64,000 nucleotides of DNA from an uncultured Bacteroidaceae bacterium (GCA_904502235.1 CAJGDP010000006.1:1-64000), one strand, 5' to 3'; positions 16,560 to 29,263 are shown, counted from the first letter of the stretch. Numbers and translations are program-made. The notes: generated by a model from the sequence alone, not told the origin.

Positions 16560-17912
16560 ATGAGAGAGAATCTTACTGATTTTATACAATGGTTCTGCGA
16601 TTTGCTTTGGGGGTGGCCTATGGTCATAGCCCTGCTTGGTACTCACCTTTTTCTTACAATCCGTCTGAAATTTCCGCAAAGGAAACTTCTTAAGGCTATC
16701 CGCCTGTCGGTTACTCCCGACAAGAGTGCAAAGGGTGATGTGAGCCAGTTCGGTGCTTTGGCAACTGCGCTTGCCGCTACTATCGGTACAGGAAATATCA
16801 TTGGTGTGGGTACTGCCATAACTTTGGGTGGTCCGGGTGCTGTGTTCTGGTGCTGGCTTACAGGTGTGCTTGGTGTAGCAACAAAGTATGCCGAGGCGCT
16901 GCTTGCCGTAAAATATCGCCAGCGTACGTCCGAAGGAAAAATGCTCGGTGGTCCTATGTATGCTCTGGAGAAGGGAATGGGAATGAAATGGCTTGCCGTT
17001 CTGTTCTGTATCTTCACGGTGGTTGCCTCCTTTGGTATAGGCAACATGGTACAGAGTAATGCTATTTCGTTGTTGTGTTACGAATCGTATGGTATTCCAC
17101 ATATGTGGTCGGGAATGGCTATTGCCTTGTGTGCCGCATTGGTGGTGCTCTTTGGCGTAAAGGGTATTGCCAGAGTGTGTACCACATTCGTGCCCTTGAT
17201 GGCAATACTCTACATCCTGGGCTGTGTATATATCCTTTTTGTTAACGGGACTTTTGTGTGGGAGGCTTTGAAACTGATTCTTGAATCGGCTTTTGACCCG
17301 AAGGCTGCCGGTGGTGGTTTTGTGGGCGGTACAATAATTATGACTGCGCGTTATGGTATTGCGCGCGGACTCTTCAGTAATGAGAGCGGTATGGGTTCGG
17401 CTCCGATAGTTGCCGCGGCTGCGCAGACACGCAATCCGGTGCGTCAGGCACTGGTGTCGTCAACCGGTACATTCTGGGATACTGTAGTCATCTGCGCTCT
17501 CACCGGTCTGGTGCTCGTGTCGAGTATTCTTGCATATCCCGATATAACATATAGCGACGGTGCTATACTCAGCAAGGAGGCTTTTGACAAGATTCCTTAT
17601 ATAGGTGCTCCTTTGCTTACCTTCGGTATCATTACTTTTGCTTTCTCTACAATACTCGGCTGGTGCTATTATGGCGAGAGAGCCATGGAGTATCTAAAAG
17701 GTAAAAAATGGATGCTCGTTTACAGGGGTATATTCATTGTGGCTGTGTTCGTGGGTGCTGTTGTGAATCTGGCTGTTGTGTGGAACCTTGCCGATATAGC
17801 GAATGCGCTGATGGCAATCCCCAATATTATATCGCTGATATTCCTCTCGGGAATAATTGCACGGGAAACAAAGAAATATCTTTGGGAAGACAGATTGGAC
17901 GATGTGGAATAA
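16560..17912 (+). CDS. Alanine/glycine:cation symporter (AGCS family)
   Basis: 450 residues with about ten hydrophobic segments. Family motifs are clear: 'GDVSQFGALATALAATIGTGNIIGVGTAI' (split here by reading), 'GGPGAVFWCWLTGVLG', 'GGPMYALEKGMG', and 'ARGLFSNESGMGSAPIVAAAAQT'. AGCS proteins import alanine or glycine with sodium or protons across the inner membrane. Length and start fit the family (AlsT/DagA, ~440-490). It stands alone between a terminator upstream and a bidirectional terminator downstream. Confidence 0.92.
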   Translation: MRENLTDFIQWFCDLLWGWPMVIALLGTHLFLTIRLKFPQRKLLKAIRLSVTPDKSAKGDVSQFGALATALAATIGTGNIIGVGTAITLGGPGAVFWCWLTGVLGVATKYAEALLAVKYRQRTSEGKMLGGPMYALEKGMGMKWLAVLFCIFTVVASFGIGNMVQSNAISLLCYESYGIPHMWSGMAIALCAALVVLFGVKGIARVCTTFVPLMAILYILGCVYILFVNGTFVWEALKLILESAFDPKAAGGGFVGGTIIMTARYGIARGLFSNESGMGSAPIVAAAAQTRNPVRQALVSSTGTFWDTVVICALTGLVLVSSILAYPDITYSDGAILSKEAFDKIPYIGAPLLTFGIITFAFSTILGWCYYGERAMEYLKGKKWMLVYRGIFIVAVFVGAVVNLAVVWNLADIANALMAIPNIISLIFLSGIIARETKKYLWEDRLDDVE

Positions 17913-17952
17913 AAAAACTCGCAAGGTTTCAAATACCTTGCGAGTTTTTTTT
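17911..17952. terminator. Bidirectional terminator between convergent genes
   Basis: A 17-bp stem (17911-17927 with 17935-17951) has A7 on one side and T8 on the other. It serves the symporter gene on the plus strand and, 13 bases from its stop codon, the PII-like gene on the minus strand. Confidence 0.92.
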
Positions 17953-17965
17953 GTGTCTATGCAAA

Positions 17966-18259
17966 TCAATAATATTTTTCGATATCCCAAACGAAGGCTC
18001 TGAGTCCCAACATCTGGGCATTCTCATCAATCTTTTTCAATGCTGCCAGCAAGGAATCAACGATTTTGTCGTCGACCATTGTGATTATGCCTGAATTCAT
18101 TGATGCCCATGCGTGTGTTCCGTAGTGAGGTTCACCGGTGTTGCTGCCACGTCCTTGCATCTGTTCTATGAATGAGAAACCACGGCAATTCAAACGGTCG
18201 AGTGCTGAAAGCACCGACTCTTTGTGTGCTTGGTCAAAAGCTATAAATACTCCTTTCAT
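17966..18259 (-). CDS. Small PII-like protein at the end of the RND efflux operon
   Basis: 97 residues. The sequence 'MKGVFIAFDQAHKESVLSALDRLNCRGFSFIEQMQGRG...GIITMVDDKIVDSLLAALK' (pieces) has the beta-alpha-beta pattern and 'GRG' turn of PII/GlnB-like proteins. The uridylylated Tyr loop of true GlnB is not evident. It starts 22 bases after acrB, so it is the last gene of the tetR-tolC-hlyD-acrB operon. Small PII-like or DUF3240-like proteins occur next to metal or RND efflux genes in other bacteria. A regulatory or ligand-sensing role for the pump is inference. Confidence 0.6.
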   Translation of the reverse strand: MKGVFIAFDQAHKESVLSALDRLNCRGFSFIEQMQGRGSNTGEPHYGTHAWASMNSGIITMVDDKIVDSLLAALKKIDENAQMLGLRAFVWDIEKYY

Positions 18260-18281
18260 AATATATATGCGTTCTTTGTTT

Positions 18282-21200
18282 TTACTTCTTTGCGTTGATT
18301 AGCATCTCTTCGTTCTTGTGCTCGTTCCAGTAAGCCTCAAGCTCGCGCTGCTTCCTGAGCTGCTTGCGACGGCGCTTGATACCGTTCTTACCGAATATGC
18401 AGTACATAACCGGGGTATATGTAAGTGTCATCACGGTAGATACTGTCAGACCACCGATAACTGCAATACCCAATGGACGCCACATCTCGGCACCGACACC
18501 CTGGCTCACTGCCAATGGTACCATACCAAGGATTGTGGTAAGGGTTGTCATAAGGATAGGACGCAGACGGCTACGTGCTGCACGTACTGTGGCTGGGATG
18601 ATACCCAATCCGCGGTCGCGGAGCAACATGGTGTAGTCGATGAGCACGATACCGTTCTTAACCACAATACCGATAAGCATGATTGCACCAAGTATTGACA
18701 TGATGTTCATTGTTGTACCGGTGATGTAGAGTGCCAACAACACACCGCTGAGAGCAAACGGTACAGAGAACATGATGATGAACGGATAGGTGAGCGACTC
18801 GAACTGTGCTGCCATCACGATGAATACAAGTACGATAATCAGTATTGCCAATACACCCATGTCGGCATTCGATTCCATCTGGTCTTCGTATGAACCGGCA
18901 ATCTGTATAGAATAGCCTGCAGGTATCTCCATCTGGTCGATTTCTTTAAGTGCAAAGGCTACACCGTCGCTGAGTGCGGCACCTGCTGCCATAACGGCGT
19001 CAACGGTAACGATACGTGAACGGTCCTTGCGCTCGATTGTAGGAGGAGTCTCGCGCTGTACAACGCGTCCAACCTCTTTGAGACGTACAGGAGCACCGGT
19101 GCTTGAATAGAGTACAATGTTCTCTATGTCGGCGATGCTTGTACGGTAGTCGGGCTCATAACGTACCTTTACGTCGTACTCGTCACCATCCTCACGGAAG
19201 TATGTTGCCAAAGCACCATTGTATCTGTTGCGCATGAATGTGGCCGCTGTGCTCAGGTTCAGACCGTGCATAGCCAACTTCTCGCGGTCGAATTCAACCT
19301 GATATTCAGGCTGGTAGTCGCTACGGCTGATATTTATCTGTGAGATAAGCTCTGTGTTGTTGCTGAGTCTTCCCTTAAGTTCCTGTGCAAGTTTGTCGGT
19401 GATGCTGAAGTCGTGTCCGTAGATTTCGAACGAAGCCTTGCTCTCGCCACCCAAACCACCGTTTCCGCCAAGGGTTACTCGGCTACGTGCAATTTCGGGC
19501 AACTCTCTTATGTCGGCACGCATTTCGTCGCAGATTACGTTCAGTTTCTTCTCACGGTCTGTACTTGGAACAAAGCGTATGTTGAAGCTGATAATGTGTG
19601 AACCGTTGTCGCTCATCGATGCAAAAACGTTTTCGTCATCGGCCTGACCTACGCGGAAGTTGCAGACAACCAATTCTTCCTTATAGCGTTCAGTCCATTT
19701 CTCGGTCAGTTTCATAGCAACCTCTTCTGCTTTTTCCACGCGTGTGCCAATAGGCAATTCAAGTGTGGCTGTGGCTGAACCGCTGTCCTGTGAAGGGAAG
19801 AATTCGCTCTTTATTCTGGGGAATGTAAGCAAACTTGCAAAGAAGATACCAAAACAGATAGCCAACACTGTCCAACGATGACGTACTGCCCAGTTGATGC
19901 GCTTTGCATACCAGTTGTCGAGTTTGTCAAGTCCCTTGCCTATCGGGGTGTAGAACAGCTTGAAGAACTTGCTCTGTTTCTTCTGTAGTTTCAGCATGCG
20001 TGAACACATCATAGGGATAAGTGTCAATGCCGCAGTTGTTGATACAACCATGATGATACACATCATCCAACCCAACTGCTTGAACAATACACCTGCCATA
20101 CCGTTAATCATTGTAAGTGGGAAGAATACGGCAAGCATTGTGAGTGTAGATGCAATTACTGATACGGCAACCTCGTTGGTACCATGTACTGCAGCACTCT
20201 TGGGGTTAGAACCACGTTCAATGTGTGTGGTTACGTTCTCAAGTACCACAATGGCGTCGTCCACAACGTTACCGATTGCAATACTCAAGCACGACAATGA
20301 AATAACGTTGATTGAACCGTCTGAAATAAGCAGATATATGAACGATGCAATAAGTGAGAACGGAATGGTGATACCGATAATCACTGTTGCTCTCCAACGT
20401 CCAAGGAAGATGAATACAATGAGCATCACGAACAGAAGTGCGTAACCTATGGTCTCACCCAAGGCACTGATAGTCTGTTTGATGTTGTCGGATGTATCGC
20501 TGATCAAGCCAATCTCGATGTCCGAAGGAAGGCGTTTCTGCAGCTCTGGCAATTTCTCGCGCACTGCGTTGGCGATGTTCACCGAGTTACCGCCTGACTG
20601 CTTCTGGATAATGATCATAGCACCCTGCTGTCCGTCGGTATATGCCTTCTGGGCACGCTCCTCGGTTCCGTCGACAATGCGTGCAACATCCTTAAGGTAG
20701 ATATTTGCACCATTGTATGAACCTACAACAATGTTCTGCATCTCCTGTGGTGAAGTGAACTCACCCTCTACACGCAAAGGATATGTGTTGTTACCGATGT
20801 CAAAGTTACCACCGGGTACGTTGCGGTTCTCTGCTCCAATCTTTGAACTTACTGTTTCGATGGTTATGTTGTATGCCTCCATCTTGTCAGGGTTCATATA
20901 TACGTTGATTTCGCGTTTTGGAGCACCGGCGATTGATACTGTACCTACACCGTCGATACGTGCAAGCGGATTGGCAATGTTCTCGTCGAGAATCTTATAA
21001 AGAGCCGGCAGACTCTCCTTTGCCTTTACCGAGAGCATCATGATAGGCATCATATCAGACGAGAACTTGAATATGATGGGGTTACCAGCATCATCGGGTA
21101 GTGCAGATGTTACCATATTCAGTTTGTCGCGTACGTCGTTTGTAAGGTCGTCGATATCGTAACCATATTCAAACTGAAGTGTTATCAATGATATGTTCTC

Positions 21201-21455
21201 GCGCGACTTTGATGTAATGTGCTTGAGGTGTTCCACTGAGTTCAGGGTGTTTTCAAGCGGACGTGACACGTTGTTCTCAATATCGGAAGAACTTGCGCCG
21301 GCATAGCTGGTGATTACCATTATGGTGTTTGTCTCAATGTCCGGCATAAGGTCTATTGGCAGCTTCGTATAAGAGAAGATACCGAATATTACAACCGCGA
21401 TAAAACATAAGGCGGTCATAATAGGCCTTTTTACAGCACTTTCATATACACTCAT
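18282..21455 (-). CDS. RND efflux pump inner-membrane subunit (HAE1/AcrB type)
   Basis: 1057 residues, normal length for AcrB/MexB-type pumps. The first membrane segment (PIMTALCFIAVVIFGIFSY) and the porter domain ('PIDLMPDIETNTIMV') are standard. The proton relay 'AIGNVVDDAIVVLEN' (adjacent Asp residues near 405) and the second-half segments ('ITGTTMNIMSILGAIMLIGIVVKNGIVLIDY') are intact. The pump would export hydrophobic drugs, bile acids or other toxic compounds with HlyD-type adaptor and TolC-type channel encoded just upstream. No feature tells the substrate. Confidence 0.95.
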   Translation of the reverse strand: MSVYESAVKRPIMTALCFIAVVIFGIFSYTKLPIDLMPDIETNTIMVITSYAGASSSDIENNVSRPLENTLNSVEHLKHITSKSRENISLITLQFEYGYDIDDLTNDVRDKLNMVTSALPDDAGNPIIFKFSSDMMPIMMLSVKAKESLPALYKILDENIANPLARIDGVGTVSIAGAPKREINVYMNPDKMEAYNITIETVSSKIGAENRNVPGGNFDIGNNTYPLRVEGEFTSPQEMQNIVVGSYNGANIYLKDVARIVDGTEERAQKAYTDGQQGAMIIIQKQSGGNSVNIANAVREKLPELQKRLPSDIEIGLISDTSDNIKQTISALGETIGYALLFVMLIVFIFLGRWRATVIIGITIPFSLIASFIYLLISDGSINVISLSCLSIAIGNVVDDAIVVLENVTTHIERGSNPKSAAVHGTNEVAVSVIASTLTMLAVFFPLTMINGMAGVLFKQLGWMMCIIMVVSTTAALTLIPMMCSRMLKLQKKQSKFFKLFYTPIGKGLDKLDNWYAKRINWAVRHRWTVLAICFGIFFASLLTFPRIKSEFFPSQDSGSATATLELPIGTRVEKAEEVAMKLTEKWTERYKEELVVCNFRVGQADDENVFASMSDNGSHIISFNIRFVPSTDREKKLNVICDEMRADIRELPEIARSRVTLGGNGGLGGESKASFEIYGHDFSITDKLAQELKGRLSNNTELISQINISRSDYQPEYQVEFDREKLAMHGLNLSTAATFMRNRYNGALATYFREDGDEYDVKVRYEPDYRTSIADIENIVLYSSTGAPVRLKEVGRVVQRETPPTIERKDRSRIVTVDAVMAAGAALSDGVAFALKEIDQMEIPAGYSIQIAGSYEDQMESNADMGVLAILIIVLVFIVMAAQFESLTYPFIIMFSVPFALSGVLLALYITGTTMNIMSILGAIMLIGIVVKNGIVLIDYTMLLRDRGLGIIPATVRAARSRLRPILMTTLTTILGMVPLAVSQGVGAEMWRPLGIAVIGGLTVSTVMTLTYTPVMYCIFGKNGIKRRRKQLRKQRELEAYWNEHKNEEMLINAKK

Positions 21456-21477
21456 ATTATTCTTTTTTTAGTGTTTC

Positions 21478-22497
21478 TTATTTTACTACTTCTACCTCAA
21501 CTCCGTCAGCAAGGTTGTCGATACCTGCAACAACAACCAATGAACCTGTCTCAATGCCTGAAATTAGCTCATAGCGGTTGTCCATTCTGCGACCAAGCTC
21601 TACCTTGTTGTGCTTAACTTTACCGTCCTCGTATGTGTAGACATAGAAGTCGCCGCTTCCGCTCTGCTTCTTGACTGCCACATCGGGTACAACTACGTGT
21701 TTTACTGTACCGAAGTTCACAACAGCCTTGCCGTACATACCCGGACGTATCTTCTTGTTGTTGTTCTCAACCTTTATTTCAACAGGGAATGTGTGTGTGG
21801 TTGCGTTGATTGTAGGATAGATTATGTCGATATTTCCCTTGAACTCCTCGTTGCCGTATGTGTTGAACTTGAGAGTTACGTCGAGCTTCTTGTTTGTCTT
21901 TGCAAAGAGCTGCTCGCTGATGTTTATCTTCATCTTTACAGGGGTAATCTGCTCGACAACAAGGATGGGCTGACCGCCGTACATGTCGCCGTTGTCGTAG
22001 TTACGTGCCGATACAACACCGTCGATAGGGCTTACAAGGATTGTGTTTTCAAGACGGTTGTCGAGGTTCTTCTTTGTAACGTCGAGCTGCATCTTCATGT
22101 TGTCGTAGTCCGACTTTGATGTACCGCCAATCTTGTAAAGCTCTTCGATGCGCTTGAAGTTTGTGAGCTGGTTGTCGTACTGCAACTTGAGCTGGTCGAG
22201 GCTGCTTGCATCCAGCTGAACAAGCTGCTGACCTTTGGTTACGTGGTCGCCAACCTCAACAAGGATTTTTGCAATTCGCAAAGGTGAGTTGGGGATGATA
22301 TTGTTCTTTACCTCAGCCTCAACTGTTGTAGCGTACTCTTCGAGCTGTGCCACCTCTTCGGTAACCACTTTCTCGATCTTTACCTTTGGCTTAGCCTCCT
22401 GCAATGCGTTTGCTGCATCTTCTGTCTTCTCTGAACTGCCACATGAACTGATGAGTGCTGTAGCAATTAAAGCAATAAATGTCAGATTCTTTTTCAT
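21478..22497 (-). CDS. RND efflux periplasmic adaptor (membrane fusion protein)
   Basis: 339 residues. It is a lipoprotein (MKKNLTFIALIATALISSC, Cys19). The domains follow the usual order: barrel-sandwich/lipoyl halves ('VGDHVTKGQQLVQLDASSLDQ' in pieces; 'ILVSPIDGVVSARNYDNGD'), alpha-helical hairpin (~100-155), beta-barrel and membrane-proximal domain ('RIRPGMYGKAVV'-like, 'VVVPDVAV'). It links the AcrB-type pump to the TolC-type channel. It sits 15 bases after tolC and 22 bases before acrB. Confidence 0.93.
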   Translation of the reverse strand: MKKNLTFIALIATALISSCGSSEKTEDAANALQEAKPKVKIEKVVTEEVAQLEEYATTVEAEVKNNIIPNSPLRIAKILVEVGDHVTKGQQLVQLDASSLDQLKLQYDNQLTNFKRIEELYKIGGTSKSDYDNMKMQLDVTKKNLDNRLENTILVSPIDGVVSARNYDNGDMYGGQPILVVEQITPVKMKINISEQLFAKTNKKLDVTLKFNTYGNEEFKGNIDIIYPTINATTHTFPVEIKVENNNKKIRPGMYGKAVVNFGTVKHVVVPDVAVKKQSGSGDFYVYTYEDGKVKHNKVELGRRMDNRYELISGIETGSLVVVAGIDNLADGVEVEVVK

Positions 22498-22512
22498 GGA
22501 TGTATGTTTTTA

Positions 22513-23844
22513 TTATTCTTTTCCTAATACTTTGTTCAACTCTGATTTTGCAACCAAATAGTCATATATGGTATTGTTGTATGAGAGTCTTGTGTTTGTG
22601 AGCTGCACCTGTGAGTTAGTGAGTTCAAGGATTGTTCCGTTACCGATGTCGTAACGTTTCTGGCTGATTTCAACACCCTTCTCTGCAAGACGTACAGCCT
22701 CCTTGTTGCTTGACAACTGCTCTGAACTTGTTGTCATGTTGTCAATAAAACTCTGTGCCTGCATCTTGAGCATGCGCTCAGTGTTTGTTCTGGTCTCGGC
22801 AAGCTGGAACAACTGCACCTGATTGCTCTTGAGGCTAGAGAAGTTCTTTGCCTTGAAGATGGGGATGCTCACCGATAGAGTGATTGATGCCGCATCGCTC
22901 CAGTTGTATTTTGCGATATTCCAGTTTGTATTTGAAATAGACTGGTACTGGTAGCTTCCTACAAGTGCGATTGTCGGGATGAACGATGTCTTGAGCAGAC
23001 GGCGCTGGTTGCTTATCATGCCTGTCTGCATATCAATCTGACGAAGCGAAGAGTTGTTCTCAAGGTTGATCTCAGTGTCAGCAACGCTTGCCATCTCGCT
23101 CTCGTAGTTTGCAAGGTTATCGTCTACAACAAGTATGATGTCGGCTGTTATGCCCATGAGTACCTTCAACTGAAGTCGTGCAAGTTCAACGGCATTCTTA
23201 CCGCTTACAACCGATGGCCATGCGTTGTTCTTCTGTACCTCTGCGCTGATTTTGTCGTACTCGCTTACAAGTCCCTGCTCGAACATCTTGTTTACAATGT
23301 CGAAGTTAGCTTCGGCAAGTCTGAAGTTCTCGTTCAATACATTGTATGAGTCCTGTGCAAGCAGCAACTGATAGTAGGCCTTTGTTACCTGATTGATCAT
23401 ATCAATCTTTGAGCCGCGGCTCTTTTCAACGGCAAGCTGCACATCGCTGTTGCTCAGTTTCATTGTCTCGTAAACTGCCGGAGCATAGATGGGGATTGCC
23501 ACCTGCAATGCTGCATTCCAAGTGTTCGAGTCGTCTTTACCCATCTTAATTTCCATAGTCTGTCCGCCCATATCCATCTTCATGGATGAAACTAAAGCGT
23601 TATACTGGATTGCACCGTCCAGAGTTACTGTGGGGAGAAGATTCTGCCAAGCCTCGCTTTTGGAAATTTCCTTCAACTCAATCTCCTTTTCAGCAATCTT
23701 GATGGTTGGGTTCTCGCTCAATGCAAGCTCGATGGCTTTGTCGAGCGTCAGATGCATTGTAGGGGTGGTCTCTTGTGCATTTACTGTCAGTGTCATTACT
23801 GCCAGTATTGCAACCACTGTCTTTAATCGCATTTTAAGATTCAT
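22513..23844 (-). CDS. TolC-family outer-membrane efflux channel
   Basis: 443 residues with a signal peptide (MRLKTVVAILAVMTLTVNAQ). Two outer-membrane efflux protein repeats are visible: 'MHLTLDKAIELALSENPTIKIAEKEIELK' (in pieces) and the C-terminal 'RLAEKGVEISQKRYDIGNGT'. It forms the exit duct of the tripartite pump. The ATG at 23844 overlaps the tetR stop by 11 bases; an ATG four codons later (23832) sits just past the stop and also gives a complete signal peptide, so the exact start is uncertain. Confidence 0.92.
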   Translation of the reverse strand: MNLKMRLKTVVAILAVMTLTVNAQETTPTMHLTLDKAIELALSENPTIKIAEKEIELKEISKSEAWQNLLPTVTLDGAIQYNALVSSMKMDMGGQTMEIKMGKDDSNTWNAALQVAIPIYAPAVYETMKLSNSDVQLAVEKSRGSKIDMINQVTKAYYQLLLAQDSYNVLNENFRLAEANFDIVNKMFEQGLVSEYDKISAEVQKNNAWPSVVSGKNAVELARLQLKVLMGITADIILVVDDNLANYESEMASVADTEINLENNSSLRQIDMQTGMISNQRRLLKTSFIPTIALVGSYQYQSISNTNWNIAKYNWSDAASITLSVSIPIFKAKNFSSLKSNQVQLFQLAETRTNTERMLKMQAQSFIDNMTTSSEQLSSNKEAVRLAEKGVEISQKRYDIGNGTILELTNSQVQLTNTRLSYNNTIYDYLVAKSELNKVLGKE

Positions 23845-24499
23845 AATTATAACTTATATTTATTTTATTATTTTCCTTTAAGTATTCTTCGATAATCTCT
23901 TGTCCTTTTGGAGTCGATATTCCTCGCAGATAGAAGATGATGAGCGTGCGTCCAAGTTCGTGCGGTGTGAATTTGCTCAATTCGTTCCCTTTCTCATCCA
24001 TGTTTACCGTAAAGATGGTTTCAAGGTTCTGACGGAGGATATATGAAAAAATCTCCAGGTTGGCATCTTCGCGGAAGAGTCCCTGCTTACGTCCCATATC
24101 TATCCATGCAAGGAATTTCTTGTCGTTCTGCTCTTCGTCGTGTTTCTTGCTTTTGCAGATTTCGGGATATTTCTTAAGGTCGGTGAAGAACTTCTTGTTG
24201 ATGCTGCTAATGATATCAACATATTTGTCGTAGAGCTTCAGTATTATCTCGAGAGTATGTGAAGCTTGTCGAACAATAAGTTTGCCTTCATTTACAATCT
24301 TCTCGTTGTGAAGTTTCAAGGCTTCGAACAGCAATTGTTCCTTGTCGTTGTAGAGTTCGTATATGGTGCGCTTGGAGATAGAGAGGGTTGAGGCAATGTC
24401 GTCCATCTTTACATCCTTGATGCCACATTTGGTAAACTGCTCCAATGCGGTCTTCAGAATCAACTCGCGTACTTCCTCTTTCTTGTGTTCTTCTCTCAC
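23834..24499 (-). CDS. TetR-family transcriptional regulator of the efflux operon
   Basis: 221 residues starting with GTG at 24499; no in-frame ATG occurs between it and the promoter. The N-terminal helix-turn-helix is clear (residues ~15-60: 'TALEQFTKCGIKDVKMDDIA', 'LSISKRTIYELYNDKEQL'). The C-terminal half is a variable ligand-binding domain. As first gene of the operon it probably represses its own promoter and the pump, releasing when a substrate binds. The inducer is unknown. Confidence 0.92.
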   Translation of the reverse strand: MREEHKKEEVRELILKTALEQFTKCGIKDVKMDDIASTLSISKRTIYELYNDKEQLLFEALKLHNEKIVNEGKLIVRQASHTLEIILKLYDKYVDIISSINKKFFTDLKKYPEICKSKKHDEEQNDKKFLAWIDMGRKQGLFREDANLEIFSYILRQNLETIFTVNMDEKGNELSKFTPHELGRTLIIFYLRGISTPKGQEIIEEYLKENNKINISYNYES

Positions 24500-24525
24500 C
24501 TCTATACCATTTTAAATTCCGACTG

Positions 24526-24556
24526 CAAAGTTACTATGAAAACTTTTTGCTACAAA
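24526..24556 (-). promoter_or_regulatory. Consensus promoter of the tetR-efflux operon
   Basis: Minus strand TTTG (24556-24553), 19 bases, TAACTTTG (24533-24526). Nearby, 'AACTTTTTGCTACAAAAAAGTTTT' (split: AACTTTTTG ... CAAAAAAGTT) makes an inverted repeat across the -33 box (around 24541-24563), a plausible TetR operator. Confidence 0.75.
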
Positions 24557-24664
24557 AAAGTTTTCGTTAAAAATTATGGAAAAATTTCTTTATTAATTTT
24601 TTTTAGGATTTGAAGCATCCCGCTTGTGTGTTTATGAAAAGAACTGTTGCTAAAAAGGATAATG

Positions 24665-24706
24665 AAACATCCCCAAAACATCGGAATAGATGCTCTGGGG
24701 ATGTTT
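24665..24706 (-). terminator. Terminator-like hairpin after the secA operon
   Basis: A perfect 11-bp stem (AAACATCCCCA / TGGGGATGTTT) with a 20-base loop lies 37 bases past the stop codon of the small acidic gene. The T-run after it on the minus strand is short, so efficiency is uncertain. Confidence 0.55.
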
Positions 24707-24742
24707 GTATGTTCTGCACGAGCCGATACTTTCCTCAAGAAA

Positions 24743-25177
24743 TTACTCTTCGAGCAATTTCTTTAGAAAATCGTCCATCTCTTCGTTAAAGCCTTTGAGC
24801 AGATCTTCGCTCAGGATGATAGTGTCATCATCCACTATGAGCAAATCGACAATGGACTGGTGGTCGTCGTCGGTAAGCACGAAGGAGTAGGGCTTTGCTA
24901 TGTTAAGGCTGTCGAACTGACCGTTTCCGTGCATTTCGGCAAGCAGTGTGCGGAGCTCTTTTTCATAGACTTCTTCGTTGTGTTCACCTTCCCATTCTAA
25001 TATATGTACGCGCGCGAGGGTATTGTCGTCGTCATCCATGGCTGTTACGTCGCCCTTGCTACCATCTACATATATATGAAAGTCGGTGACCTTGGTTTCT
25101 TCTGCAGTGATGAATTCCTTTGTCATCTTTATGATGGCATCCTGCAGTCTGTCGTGTGATACTCTGCTTAAAGACAT
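24743..25177 (-). CDS. Small acidic protein encoded directly after secA
   Basis: 144 residues, strongly acidic (long Asp/Glu runs around 'TAMDDDDNTLARV' and the C-terminal 'NEEMDDFLKKLLEE'). No signal peptide or membrane segment, so cytoplasmic. I do not recognise the family; it looks like a conserved Bacteroidales protein. It begins 12 bases after the secA stop codon and no promoter is visible between them, so it should be made together with SecA. A chaperone- or export-related function is possible but only inferred from position. Confidence 0.7.
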   Translation of the reverse strand: MSLSRVSHDRLQDAIIKMTKEFITAEETKVTDFHIYVDGSKGDVTAMDDDDNTLARVHILEWEGEHNEEVYEKELRTLLAEMHGNGQFDSLNIAKPYSFVLTDDDHQSIVDLLIVDDDTIILSEDLLKGFNEEMDDFLKKLLEE

Positions 25178-25189
25178 ATTGCTTCTTTT

Positions 25190-28504
<3,315 letters not shown>

Positions 28505-28562
28505 TATGTTGTAATTTTTTTATTCTGATTTTTGTGGCGCGTAATTTGCTCGCGTCGAAACG

Positions 28563-28570
28563 CAAAGATA
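28563..28570 (-). promoter_or_regulatory. -7 promoter box for secA
   Basis: TATCTTTG on the minus strand, a full TAnnTTTG match, 58 bases before the secA ATG. A T-rich stretch occupies the -33 region without a perfect TTTG. Confidence 0.6.
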
Positions 28571-28661
28571 GTAAAAACGTGTGAATAAATAAATTTTGCG
28601 CTGATATTTTAGCACTTTTGCTGTTGATTTGTAAGGCAAAACCTCTTTTTTCTGCTTTTTT

Positions 28662-29240
28662 TTACCAGATAAAGCCAAGACGTATGCTGAAACTCAAGGC
28701 TATATTGTCGTTTCTTGTGTTGAACCAGTTCCATAGTTGGAAACCGTGGTGGTAGCCGGTTTCGGCCGGTGTACCGAATGCGTATCCTGCACCCACCCAG
28801 GCATCGGCTATAAAGCGTCTGTAGCAATACTGATAGCCGAATGTGCCCAGAATTGAGCCCATTCGTGCCGGTGTACGCAGTCCGGTTTCGGAATGTGTGT
28901 AGTTGTAGTGTGAATAGATAGCTTCGGGACGCAGATAGAAACCAATCAAAGGCTTTTCGGGATTGTATTTGCCCATGAAGAACTTGTGTCCGTATCGCAC
29001 GGTGAAACCCAAAGGGTCGTTATGATACTTGTCGTATCCGGCGCCGATGACGCTGCCGCATATTTCGGCACTCTGTTTTATGTCGGGAAAGGCACGCTCA
29101 TATGAGATTTTGGTACTTCCGCTTGTCCACGAAAGGAAGGTGAGCTTTACTGCATTCTTATATGGTTCTTTCGCTTCGATATTGTTGATGGAAAACAATA
29201 GTGTCGCAAGCAGAATGATTCTGAAAAAACGTGGTTTCAT
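28662..29240 (-). CDS. Small outer-membrane beta-barrel protein
   Basis: 192 residues with a signal peptide (MKPRFFRIILLATLLFSINNIEA). The mature part has alternating hydrophobic/aromatic strands ('FTVRYGHKFFMGKY', 'LIGFYLRPEAIYSHYNY', 'ADAWVGAGYAFG') and ends in an aromatic residue (SFSIRLGFIW), as expected for an outer-membrane barrel of about eight strands. It resembles DUF3575-type Bacteroidota proteins, but I cannot assign a family firmly. It diverges from the GH110 gene. Confidence 0.7.
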   Translation of the reverse strand: MKPRFFRIILLATLLFSINNIEAKEPYKNAVKLTFLSWTSGSTKISYERAFPDIKQSAEICGSVIGAGYDKYHNDPLGFTVRYGHKFFMGKYNPEKPLIGFYLRPEAIYSHYNYTHSETGLRTPARMGSILGTFGYQYCYRRFIADAWVGAGYAFGTPAETGYHHGFQLWNWFNTRNDNIALSFSIRLGFIW

Positions 29241-29263
29241 GTATGTGTTCGTGATATTTTTTG

